A DNA stretch of 64,000 bases. Source: Daejeonella sp. H1SJ63. Its GTDB lineage: Bacteria > Bacteroidota > Bacteroidia > Sphingobacteriales > Sphingobacteriaceae. This document shows, in pieces, positions 37,688 through 46,296 of the stretch. Below the pieces are notes generated by a model. It had not been told where the DNA came from, searched no databases, and saw only the letters and a program-made list of their open reading frames with translations. Positions within the stretch are counted from its first letter, which is position 1; each line of letters begins with the position of its first letter. The stretch is taken from assembly GCF_029360775.1 (NCBI RefSeq), contig NZ_JARKMZ010000005.1, positions 96,129-160,128 of the forward strand, given 5' to 3'. The translations under genes and the position numbers were made by a program.

Positions 37688-38608
37688 TTAATTGATTAAC
37701 TCCTTAAAAATTGCTAATTGCTCTTTCATGGCAGCTATCTTATCAGTTGGCATTGAACTGGCTTCGAGAAGTATCCACCCATTAAAATCTATCCCTGCAA
37801 GGAGTTTAAAGAGTTGCTGGTAAGAATAATCATTGAGATTCAGTTCGCGGACATGTACCGTATCGCCAATCCACCGTTTTACAAGATTGAAGTTGCCTTC
37901 AAGTCCCGGAGGATTCAGATCAACAGAGTTGCTGTTCCAGCAGATCTTAACATTTGGTTCAGTTACCTGGTCAAAAATTGCTTTCATATTAGGCAGTTCC
38001 TGAGTCCGGGGTCCATGTGCTTCAACTCTTACCAAAAGGCCGTAATCCCCGGCAAATTTACCCACATCGTTCAGTGAAGCAGCAATCTGTGCAATAGTCT
38101 TTTCCTCTGGCACTTCGGGAGGCAGATTATTAGGTTTCACTTTTATCCCGGTAGCTCCAATATCTTTACAGAGTTTGATATATTCTTTGGTCTGTTCAAT
38201 ATTCTCACGTAGTTTAGCCTGATCAGGGCTATGATACTCGAAGTTTGATCCATATCCTACACAGGTAACCGGACTGTTGGCAAATCTCTTTTTTACCTCG
38301 GCACGCTGTGCAGCACTCAGGCTGGTCTCAACCCCGTGTGCATGCTGAGTACGAAGCTCAACTGACTGAAAACCGGTTTTTTCACAATTTGAAATAAGAG
38401 TGGGTAAATCCCAGTCTTTCCCCCACTGATAGGTGACCAGACCAAATTTCATTAGCGGTTTCTTCCGGTCTGAGGCGGCATGCAGATTGATGGGTTCATT
38501 AGCGTCTGTAATTAAGGCATAAGTTTCATGACTAATCCCCATACCTCCAATCGCTATTCCGGCACTTCCTATTAAGCCTTTCTTAATGAAATCTCTCCTC
38601 TTTGTCAT
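37688..38608 (-). CDS. Tat-exported sugar phosphate isomerase/epimerase-like TIM barrel protein
   Basis: A 306-residue AP-endonuclease-2-type TIM barrel (xylose-isomerase-like) with Tat leader RRDFIKKGLIGSAG. Barrel features include FGLVTYQWGKDW at strand 1, FQSVELRTQ, VRVEAHG with a metal-ligand glutamate, and GWILLEAS near the end with the second glutamate. Proteins of this group epimerise, isomerise or, in some cases, eliminate from keto-sugars; phosphorylated substrates are unlikely for a periplasmic enzyme. It is 32 bases before the Gfo/Idh gene and 37 after a GH109-type gene. A joint role in processing a 3-keto-sugar is plausible. Confidence 0.82.
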   Translation of the reverse strand: MTKRRDFIKKGLIGSAGIAIGGMGISHETYALITDANEPINLHAASDRKKPLMKFGLVTYQWGKDWDLPTLISNCEKTGFQSVELRTQHAHGVETSLSAAQRAEVKKRFANSPVTCVGYGSNFEYHSPDQAKLRENIEQTKEYIKLCKDIGATGIKVKPNNLPPEVPEEKTIAQIAASLNDVGKFAGDYGLLVRVEAHGPRTQELPNMKAIFDQVTEPNVKICWNSNSVDLNPPGLEGNFNLVKRWIGDTVHVRELNLNDYSYQQLFKLLAGIDFNGWILLEASSMPTDKIAAMKEQLAIFKELIN

Positions 38609-38645
38609 TTTAAAGGGTTTAAGAATTTATTTCACAGACTAAAAA

Positions 38646-40094
38646 TTATATTTTCACCTTCGTATTTCCACCCATTGCAATGGTTATATCAAGCGGTTTA
38701 TTCGTTTTCCAGGATCCCACAGTAAAATCAGGGATCTTTATTGTAGCCTGATTTGCAACAGACCATTCTGTTAATGGGCCAATGGAGCTCCATAAAGCGG
38801 CATCATATACATCCTGATCAAGCGGCAGACCATTACGGAGACAATCAATTGTACGCCAGTCCATTAAAAAATCACCACCTCCATGAGCACCTACTTCTCT
38901 GGCAATTTCACCAAGTTTTTTAACAATATTCGGCTCATACTTTTTTTCTAATGCTTTATATTCATCATCTGTAATCCATGTTTGTGCATCAGATCCTCTC
39001 CATGTCTCCGGAGTAGCTTCACGGGCAATAGAAATTTTCTCAACCGGAAACTGAATCGCAGTAGCTTTGGTTCCGCTGATTACATATCCATCAGATTTAG
39101 GCCGGGGTGCGGTAACATCATGCTGCAGCATAATGGTACGTCCCATACTGGTACGTATAGTACTGGTATTCATACTACCCCTGAAAGGCTTATCTACAAA
39201 ATCTTTATAAAAATCATCTTTGGCTGCAAGCTTTTTAGCCAGATCATTCATCATGAAATCATTACCCGAAACCGAAACCAGAAAATCCAATTTATCTCCA
39301 CGGTTAATATTCATCACCTGTGCAATTGGTCCCAGGCCATGCGTTGGATATAAATTACCATTTCTGCCTATATTTTCTTTTAAGCGCCATAAATTATAAT
39401 ATTTATCCTTAGAGAAATGACCATAAAGCAGGTGATGAATATATGCCCCCTCGCCATGTATAATTTCACCAAAGAATCCCTCCCTCGCCAGATTCAACAT
39501 CAAAAGTTCATAAAAACCATAGCAGGCATTTTCCATCATCATACAATGCTTTCTGGTCCGTTCTGAAGTTTCCACCAATTGCCAGCATTCCTTGATGGTT
39601 TTTGCAGCGGGCACTTCTATACAAACATGTTTGCCCTGATTCATCGCATACAGTGCCATAGGGGTATGCAGTTCCCATGGAGTTGCTATATAGATCAGGT
39701 CAATATCTTTCCTCTCACATACTTTCTTCCAGTCATCCTTGCCCGTATAAGTATCAGGTTTGAAACCGGATTTCTCAATTCGTTTTTTCGCTGAATCTAA
39801 CCTTTCAGGTCGCAGATCACATAATGCCTTAATATCAACACCCTCTAATATGCTTACCTGAGTAAGATGCGCCGGCCCCCTGTTTCCTAAACCAATAAAA
39901 CCAATTCTAACTACATCTAACTTTGGTGCAGCATAGCCCGACATGTTAAAATGCTGAACATGTTTTTCCTGATCAAGAGCAGATTGAGTATTGTTTTCAG
40001 GTTCAGCAGCAAAGCCACTAAATGCACCGGCACCGGCAACAGTAAGTCCGGCCATGCCTGTAAGTTTTAAAAAATCTCTACGTTTATTTTTCAT
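38646..40094 (-). CDS. Tat-exported GH109-type glycosidase, second paralogue
   Basis: A 482-residue homologue of the protein at 20388-21815, with Tat leader RRDFLKLTGMAG. Shared signatures are HFNMSGYAAPKLDVVRIGF, the EKP-equivalent CIEVPAA, the ERTRKHCMMMENACY segment, NLYPTHGLGPI and the C-terminal FLMDWRTIDCLRNGLPLDQ. It differs from the first by a longer insert near RGSDAQTWITDDEY. Two GH109 forms in one island suggest either two linkages or two sugars. The NAD-dependent mechanism and alpha-GalNAc activity are known for founding family members, not shown for this one. Confidence 0.86.
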   Translation of the reverse strand: MKNKRRDFLKLTGMAGLTVAGAGAFSGFAAEPENNTQSALDQEKHVQHFNMSGYAAPKLDVVRIGFIGLGNRGPAHLTQVSILEGVDIKALCDLRPERLDSAKKRIEKSGFKPDTYTGKDDWKKVCERKDIDLIYIATPWELHTPMALYAMNQGKHVCIEVPAAKTIKECWQLVETSERTRKHCMMMENACYGFYELLMLNLAREGFFGEIIHGEGAYIHHLLYGHFSKDKYYNLWRLKENIGRNGNLYPTHGLGPIAQVMNINRGDKLDFLVSVSGNDFMMNDLAKKLAAKDDFYKDFVDKPFRGSMNTSTIRTSMGRTIMLQHDVTAPRPKSDGYVISGTKATAIQFPVEKISIAREATPETWRGSDAQTWITDDEYKALEKKYEPNIVKKLGEIAREVGAHGGGDFLMDWRTIDCLRNGLPLDQDVYDAALWSSIGPLTEWSVANQATIKIPDFTVGSWKTNKPLDITIAMGGNTKVKI

Positions 40095-40109
40095 CCGTTT
40101 ATTATTTGC

Positions 40110-40224
40110 TTTTTAAAGGTGATGAATCTACCTGCCGGTAGGCAGGCCTACCTACCTACGGTAGGGCGATCATGATTTAATAATCATACCCCTGCGGGTT
40201 TTGGTAAAATCATGATGGTTTCAT
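40110..40224. repeat. dispersed palindromic intergenic repeat, copy B
   Basis: Matches 20224-20315, with about 22 extra bases made of nested CTGCCGGTAGGCAG and TACCTACCTACGGTA type palindromes. It lies between the second GH109 gene and the Tat-exported hydrolase gene within the SusC-led unit. Confidence 0.65.
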
Positions 40225-40273
40225 CTTGAGTATATTTAAATAATTTCTAAACTAATTTTTGATCTTTAAATAA

Positions 40274-42352
40274 CTATCCGTTTCCGTTAGCTGTATGATT
40301 CCAGGGATCTATTTGCCGCAAATTTTTAGAGGCAAGTACGCGGTAACAGTCGGGCAGATCAAAATCTTTCAGTACTCCGGGAAGTAATGTTGAAAGAGGC
40401 CAGTTATATTCTTCATTTTCAGCAATATCTGCATAGCTTGTAAGCGCATTTTTTAAAGTTATTTGTGCCACAGAGTCCGATAATAGTCCGGCAAAAGTGG
40501 CCGGGACCGCTCCCCATCCTTTTGCTATCAGATGTATTTCTGTATGTCCGTATGATCGTAGCCAATCAATAACCCGCAGAACATCATATGTCTTTTGTCC
40601 CACATAAGGATAGTTAAACATATTGCTCTGAGCGGCATAGAAATAATCATTCCCATATGGTTTCCCGAAGTTATCACCGCATGTATTAGGTTTGGATTCT
40701 CCGATACCTCTTACATCACAGGCAAAAACTGCAGAGTTGGGTTCGTTAAGGATCAGTTCTCTAACTGAAGCATCATTACGAAGCTCATCGTCGGCCGAAT
40801 GGTGGGAAACATATAATATGGCCCGCTTTAAACCAACGGGTGGGCGGGAAAGAAGCACTTTGTCGCTTAACCTGTAAACTACAGTCAGGATCCCCGGTTC
40901 TGTTTCTAATGCGTAGGTAGCGGAAAATTTTTGAGGATAAAGGCGGTCAGACACCGGGCGTAAAATACGAAAGTTCGGTGCCCCTATAGACTGCGGGAAC
41001 TTTAATACTGCTGCAACCGCTTTTTTCAAAGATTCTGCATCCAGAGGGCGCCTGTTCTTTTTCAATGATTCAGATAACTCTTTTGTAAATGAAAAGACTG
41101 TCCGGGCTTCAGATGCGCCTGCCTGTCCTTGTGCAATACACCAAAGTGACCCTTCTTCCTCCAGGGTTAAGGCCGGTTCTGCTTTTATGGCCGTACTTTT
41201 AGTTGCCTTGTTAAACCATTCGTACATTGCTTCACGATTGTGCTGCGAGTATCCGTGGTATTCAGGACCAATAAAAAGATTGGCATTTTGTTCGGCCCCC
41301 AGCAATTTGTAGAGATGCTTCATCCTTTTCAGGGATATTTCTGCACCTCTTACATCAAAGTAATCTTTCTCCTGATCTAAAATAATAACCGGCTTAGGAG
41401 CCATAGCGGCAATAAAATCCGAATGGTCCAATCCCATGCTTATGGCTGCGGGCGGGCATTGTTCAATATCAGCAGGCAATTCATTTTGAAGATTCTGGCC
41501 GAAACCAACAATAAAACAGCTGGGTGCTGCCATACTAAGCCGGGATTCAACACCACATAACCATGTTGCCTGGGTGCCTCCTCCTGAATTTCCGGTAACA
41601 CCAATTTGCTTTGCATCTACCTCAGGCCTTGTAAGCAAATAGTCGACACATCTTATAGCATCCCAGGTAAACCATGAACTTAAAGATTCTCCGCAAAGGA
41701 CCATCTGGCTGCCTGCATAATTATGCTCAGGAACACCAATACCCCGGCGCGGCTTAAGATCAGAGGAAAGGTATTGAACCCGCTCTCCCTGCCCGATCGG
41801 GTCAAAAATTAAAACTACATAACCCTTTCTTGCCAGACCCTGAGCAAAAGATTGATAGATGGGAGTAGCCTTACCCGGATCTCCATGGCCACAGGTGCCA
41901 ACAACGGCAGGTAGCGGAAACTTCCGGTCTTTAGGTATATAAAGGTTTGCTGTCACAGGAAATCCGGGACGGCTATCAAAAATTATTTTTTCAATTTTAT
42001 ACGCATCACGGTCTATTGTCCCTGTAATACGGGCATTCAATGGCGTTTTTTCAGGCCATGGACCAAAACATTTCTGAATTTTAGACCGAACTTCACGGAC
42101 ATAAGCTTCTGCATCACTTTTGGTATGAAGGCTGGCACGCCGTTTCTCAGACACCTGCTCTATTTCCCGGAAACGTCCTACGAAATATTCCTGTACCATT
42201 CGGGGAAAACGGTTAAGCGGACTTAATGAAGAAACATTATCAGCAACGATAACACCCTGTACTTCAACTTGTTTTGCATAAGCTGGTATAATACTTGCTC
42301 CTGTCAGACCAATACCGGCAAGTTTTATAAAATCTCTGCGATTGTTCTTCAT
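40274..42352 (-). CDS. Tat-exported two-domain acetylxylan-esterase-like alpha/beta-hydrolase
   Basis: A 692-residue protein with Tat leader RRDFIKLAGIGLTG. The first hydrolase domain has GTCGHGDPGK at the oxyanion position, nucleophile elbow GNSGGGTQA, and histidine EYHGYSQHNR; the second domain has ACDVRGIGES and LIAKGWGAVP but no clear serine nucleophile. It shares overall architecture with the two adjacent-type 690-residue hydrolases but is strongly diverged. Its first 28 residues and upstream DNA match the leader of the GH109 gene at 21815, apparently carried over by the duplication that created 42372-44441. Confidence 0.8.
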   Translation of the reverse strand: MKNNRRDFIKLAGIGLTGASIIPAYAKQVEVQGVIVADNVSSLSPLNRFPRMVQEYFVGRFREIEQVSEKRRASLHTKSDAEAYVREVRSKIQKCFGPWPEKTPLNARITGTIDRDAYKIEKIIFDSRPGFPVTANLYIPKDRKFPLPAVVGTCGHGDPGKATPIYQSFAQGLARKGYVVLIFDPIGQGERVQYLSSDLKPRRGIGVPEHNYAGSQMVLCGESLSSWFTWDAIRCVDYLLTRPEVDAKQIGVTGNSGGGTQATWLCGVESRLSMAAPSCFIVGFGQNLQNELPADIEQCPPAAISMGLDHSDFIAAMAPKPVIILDQEKDYFDVRGAEISLKRMKHLYKLLGAEQNANLFIGPEYHGYSQHNREAMYEWFNKATKSTAIKAEPALTLEEEGSLWCIAQGQAGASEARTVFSFTKELSESLKKNRRPLDAESLKKAVAAVLKFPQSIGAPNFRILRPVSDRLYPQKFSATYALETEPGILTVVYRLSDKVLLSRPPVGLKRAILYVSHHSADDELRNDASVRELILNEPNSAVFACDVRGIGESKPNTCGDNFGKPYGNDYFYAAQSNMFNYPYVGQKTYDVLRVIDWLRSYGHTEIHLIAKGWGAVPATFAGLLSDSVAQITLKNALTSYADIAENEEYNWPLSTLLPGVLKDFDLPDCYRVLASKNLRQIDPWNHTANGNG

Positions 42353-42371
42353 ATTTTAACGCTTTATTAAT

Positions 42372-44441
42372 TTAATTGAAAATGGTCTCTCCCCGCTGAT
42401 TGGATATCATTCGTAGCTTCTTAAACTCCTGCTGGTATGATCTTAACTCCTCTTCACTTATCTTACCGCCCGACATCGTTAACGGATTTATCATCCTGAC
42501 ATTCTTACCGCTCAGCGCAGCTGCCAGCGATACATCTCCCCAGTTAAGAAATCCAGGAAGGTGGATACCCATACTGAAAAAATCTACCGAACCCTGACTA
42601 TCAAACTGGTAACTCAGTGGAGCATCCCGAAGAATAATTTCATCCACATTCCCTCCCGTAGCTGCTAAAAACAAACCTGCAAGACCTGACTCTTTGCTGC
42701 CGTCCATACTCACCTTCTGAGCATGATACTTTGCCCTGAGGAATTCACTAAGCACCCCAAGTTCCTTTACCCATTCTCCTAAAATCGTTTTCCCAAGCCA
42801 TAACTCAGACCGAGACTGCGTATGCAGCATCATGCTCCTGTTCCCTGTATTTTCTTTTGTGGATGATGCCTCCCCCGTGCCTGATAAATCTGCAATAACA
42901 ATGCCCTGACCTTTTTTCTTCAATTCAGCAATCAGTTCCGCTGAAATCGCTTTCTTCCCCCCGGGATTGCTGATGATGACATATCCCAAAGATTTGTTAG
43001 CCGGAGCCATGTGTAATACCGGAATCAGCTTATCATCAGAGCTTTCCAAAGCCAGGCGGTCCCAGCCTCCATCACTGGTATACTGATGTACTTTCCTCAG
43101 TCCTGAACGCTCATTGATCCGTAAGATATTCCGTAATTCCATTTGCTTCTCAGATGCATCAACTGAGCCTGCACTCAAGAAGGCTGATCTTAGTTCTTTT
43201 CCTCGCTTTTCACAGTAAGCTGCCGTAGTAATGACGGCAGGATCACGTTTACCGATCGGGTAAACCATGAGTTGTTGATTTGGCAAAGTTTCAAATGGAA
43301 TTTCTTTTTTAGGAGCTCCTGTTCCAATACCTTTCAGGTGAAGGTCAAACCATCCAAGCATCACTTCCCGGTTCTCGGGCCAATAGCCATGGGTTTTATC
43401 TAAAACAAGATTGCTTATATTATTTTCTGCACCAAGCATTTTAAAGACCGGTTTGGTATTGTTAAAGCTTCTGAGCATTTCAGAAGATAGAAAAGTGGGA
43501 TTATCAACAATAATGTTAGACATCTTGATCGCCCGCGGAGCAACCAGACCAAGAACTCCTGCTTCCTCAGTAAAGGTCAGTCCATCCGGCAACAGCTCGC
43601 AAATGCAGTTGGAACGCATCACACACGACTCAAAAGTACCTACACTAACTACCGGCAGAGCAGCTTTAATGCGCTCGTCTATCGCTGCCAGCCACATCGT
43701 TTGGTTACCCCCGCCACTGGCTCCGGTTGCGCCTATATTTTTAGGATCAACATAGGGAAGTGAGCTGAGTAAATCCACTCCACGCATATTATCAGAGATC
43801 TGAACACCTGCCAGAGACTCGCCGATATTCAGAAGGGAAGCTCCCAGGTTGGCTCCATGATATTCATCTTTTCCATGTATTGGGGTCCTCTCACCGGCTC
43901 CCCAGGCATCGATATTAAGACATACATAACCATTAAGAGCTAAACTTTGACCAATTGCCTGAAAAGACTGATATAAACGCCCCCCGGGCCAGTGGCCATG
44001 CATAACAATTACAGCAGGAAATGGCCCTTTGCCTTCAGGAACATATAAATTTGCAGTGGCATAAACTCCCGGACGTGTTTGAAAGGAAATGTTCTTAATT
44101 CTGTACCCTTTCATCTGAACTGAGCCCGTCTCCTTTATATCCAAAGGCAGATCATGGTTTATAATGAGGCCCGTCTTCTGTATAATGTTCTTTCTTAGCC
44201 CCAACCGGTATGTTTCCCACTCCTTTGCATTATCAGGCAATTGATGAGTCCCGAATTTCAGAATCGCCTGACTTCTAAGCCTGCTCTCAAGCAGATCAGC
44301 ATGATTTCTGGTCAAAACAGATGGAAGACTGTCTGTAATGAAAGTATACTCATTAAAATATTCCGCCTGCGGTGCACTTACTGCTAAAAAACGGATATTT
44401 ATGACTAAAAAGAAAATGTAAAATATTTTAAATCCATTCAT
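42372..44441 (-). CDS. secreted acetylxylan-esterase-like alpha/beta-hydrolase, two-domain, copy 2
   Basis: A 689-residue paralogue of 21835-23913. The signal peptide (about 1-24) is unrelated to copy 1 and identity starts at the segment FITDSLPSVLTRNH. Nucleophile elbow GASGGGNQT and histidine KTHGYW are conserved; the oxyanion segment reads MHGHWPGGR instead of MLGHWRKGK. Two blocks (about 43355-43530 and 43860-44020) differ clearly while the rest is nearly identical in DNA. It follows susD after a 167-base gap containing a strong hairpin, and precedes the Tat-exported hydrolase by 19 bases. Confidence 0.8.
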   Translation of the reverse strand: MNGFKIFYIFFLVINIRFLAVSAPQAEYFNEYTFITDSLPSVLTRNHADLLESRLRSQAILKFGTHQLPDNAKEWETYRLGLRKNIIQKTGLIINHDLPLDIKETGSVQMKGYRIKNISFQTRPGVYATANLYVPEGKGPFPAVIVMHGHWPGGRLYQSFQAIGQSLALNGYVCLNIDAWGAGERTPIHGKDEYHGANLGASLLNIGESLAGVQISDNMRGVDLLSSLPYVDPKNIGATGASGGGNQTMWLAAIDERIKAALPVVSVGTFESCVMRSNCICELLPDGLTFTEEAGVLGLVAPRAIKMSNIIVDNPTFLSSEMLRSFNNTKPVFKMLGAENNISNLVLDKTHGYWPENREVMLGWFDLHLKGIGTGAPKKEIPFETLPNQQLMVYPIGKRDPAVITTAAYCEKRGKELRSAFLSAGSVDASEKQMELRNILRINERSGLRKVHQYTSDGGWDRLALESSDDKLIPVLHMAPANKSLGYVIISNPGGKKAISAELIAELKKKGQGIVIADLSGTGEASSTKENTGNRSMMLHTQSRSELWLGKTILGEWVKELGVLSEFLRAKYHAQKVSMDGSKESGLAGLFLAATGGNVDEIILRDAPLSYQFDSQGSVDFFSMGIHLPGFLNWGDVSLAAALSGKNVRMINPLTMSGGKISEEELRSYQQEFKKLRMISNQRGETIFN

Positions 44442-44556
44442 TCGCGGCGCTGTTTAAAGAGGAAATACGATCCATGTTTCTAACATTAAGAGGATCTTTT
44501 TATTGAGGAATACAGATACTTAAACTATTAATATACAATTTATTAATAATTAATAA

Positions 44557-44601
44557 TTACCAGAGCATTGTAATACTGGGAATTGAACAATGCCCTGGTA
44601 A
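44557..44601 (-). other. intercistronic hairpin downstream of susD
   Basis: TTACCAGAGCATTGT (44557-44571) pairs with ACAATGCCCTGGTAA (44587-44601) with one mismatch and a 15-base loop, starting 8 bases after the susD stop on the minus strand. The sequence after it is AT-rich without a clean T-tract, so partial termination or 3'-end protection of susCD mRNA is more likely than a full stop. Confidence 0.5.
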
Positions 44602-44608
44602 ATCATTT

Positions 44609-46285
44609 TTATTTATATCCCGGGTTTTGAACTAATTTCGGGTTTTTCTGAATTTCATATGCAGGTATTGGAACCAGGTAATTTCTGTCAAAAAAAGCAC
44701 GCTGCTGGAAATCTATTACTGTATAGGTCTTTTTCCCTGTAGTAATATTTTTGGCGATACCCATTCGTCTGGCAGGAACATTAAGAACCTGTGGGGCAAT
44801 TTTCCAGCGGCGCACATCAAAATAACGATGCTCTTCAAAAGCCAGTTCAATTCTGCGCTCCTGCTGTAACCTTGTCAATAAGGCAGCTCCGCTTTCAGTT
44901 ACCGGAGGCATATTAACACTGGGTCTGCTTCTTACTTTATTGATATACTCTCTGCAAATGATTTCGTCGCCCAGGTTATACATAGCTTCAGCATAGTTAA
45001 GTAATATTTCAGCATAGCGAACAAATGTCCAGGGAGTGCTTCCAATATTTACTCCACCCGGATTTGTTATACTTTCGTCTAAGAACTTTCTTAAATAATA
45101 ACCGGTTTGAGTAGCATTCCAGGGCTGGGATGACCCTTCATTAGAATCCTGACCACCCGGAAGAAAAGTTTCAACTGTCCGATGTTTAAAAGGTGCCCCG
45201 TCATAAAGAATGGACGCATAGAAACGAGGGTCCCTGTTAACATAAGGATTTTGCGGGTCATAAGCTGGATCATCTTTAGGAAGTTTTCCATTAAGGGTTT
45301 CATAATCATCAATAATATTTTGCAAAGGATGCACCTGTGCAAACCCTCCGTAACCATTCGGATACTGACTTAATTCAACAAAAGTATTTTCAGGATCTAT
45401 AGTTAAATTGTATGGCCTGTTCCAGATAATCTCTGAATTATACATTGCTGAGGTCAGAAATAAAGACTTATAATCTGCATACAGTGAATATTGATTTAAA
45501 TCTATAACAGCTTTTGCGGCATCTGCAGCCTGCTGCCACTTGACTTTATCATTTGCAGGGTTGTTTTGAGGACTGGCTGCATATAATAATGCTCTGGCTT
45601 TCATAGCAAGGACTGCACCTTTTGTAATCCTGCCCTTTTGTGCAGCCGGGTATGATAAGGGTAACAGATTTGCGGCCTCATCCAATTCTTTCAGAACAAA
45701 CTTCATACACTCATCATAAGAATTTCTTGGCACCTGAAAATCGTCATTTAACCCAAATGGCTTTGTAATTAAAGGTACACCCCCAAAAAAGCTGATAAGC
45801 CGAAAATATGAGTATGCTCTCAAAAACTTCATTTCACCTGTCATTCTGGATTTTATTGCAGCATCAATAGGTGAGGCTTCTATTTTGCTGAAAAAAATAT
45901 TGGTCTTTGTCACAACCTTATAATACCCCCTTTGAGGATCATTCCAGTAATCCAGGCCTGCCAGGGCATCCGGTGTTATATTTCCGGCATTTATAGCAAT
46001 AGCTGCTGAGTTAGCCCGTGCATTATTCTCATCTGTTAAGGTTGACAGTGAGTTGGTCATTGAATAATAAAATCCACTTGGGAGTATCCGATAAGTATTA
46101 TTTACAAAGGTCTCAATCAAATTTGCATCATTCCATACCGTTTCCTCAGTAAAGGAACTCAATGGTTTCTTTTCAAGAGGGTCCTTAGTACAGGAAGAAA
46201 ACAGGCTTATTGAACAAATAAGAATTGCTCCATAATTAAAAACGGTCCTGGCCATTTTGTAAGTTATATAGTTTTTGCTATTCAT
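44609..46285 (-). CDS. susD: SusD/RagB family nutrient-binding outer-membrane lipoprotein
   Basis: A 558-residue surface lipoprotein that captures glycan for the SusC channel. The lipobox is LFSSC (cysteine near 32, or near 22 if translation starts at the internal ATG at 46255, which would give a more typical signal). TPR-like helices follow, with the family segments YKVVTKTNIFFSKIE, MKFLRAYSYFRLI and FDVRRWKI, and the closing FDRNYLVPIPAYEIQKNP. It is 11 bases downstream of susC, the standard pair order. The glycan is not predictable from this sequence. Confidence 0.93.
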   Translation of the reverse strand: MNSKNYITYKMARTVFNYGAILICSISLFSSCTKDPLEKKPLSSFTEETVWNDANLIETFVNNTYRILPSGFYYSMTNSLSTLTDENNARANSAAIAINAGNITPDALAGLDYWNDPQRGYYKVVTKTNIFFSKIEASPIDAAIKSRMTGEMKFLRAYSYFRLISFFGGVPLITKPFGLNDDFQVPRNSYDECMKFVLKELDEAANLLPLSYPAAQKGRITKGAVLAMKARALLYAASPQNNPANDKVKWQQAADAAKAVIDLNQYSLYADYKSLFLTSAMYNSEIIWNRPYNLTIDPENTFVELSQYPNGYGGFAQVHPLQNIIDDYETLNGKLPKDDPAYDPQNPYVNRDPRFYASILYDGAPFKHRTVETFLPGGQDSNEGSSQPWNATQTGYYLRKFLDESITNPGGVNIGSTPWTFVRYAEILLNYAEAMYNLGDEIICREYINKVRSRPSVNMPPVTESGAALLTRLQQERRIELAFEEHRYFDVRRWKIAPQVLNVPARRMGIAKNITTGKKTYTVIDFQQRAFFDRNYLVPIPAYEIQKNPKLVQNPGYK

Positions 46286-46296
46286 GATCGCTTTTA

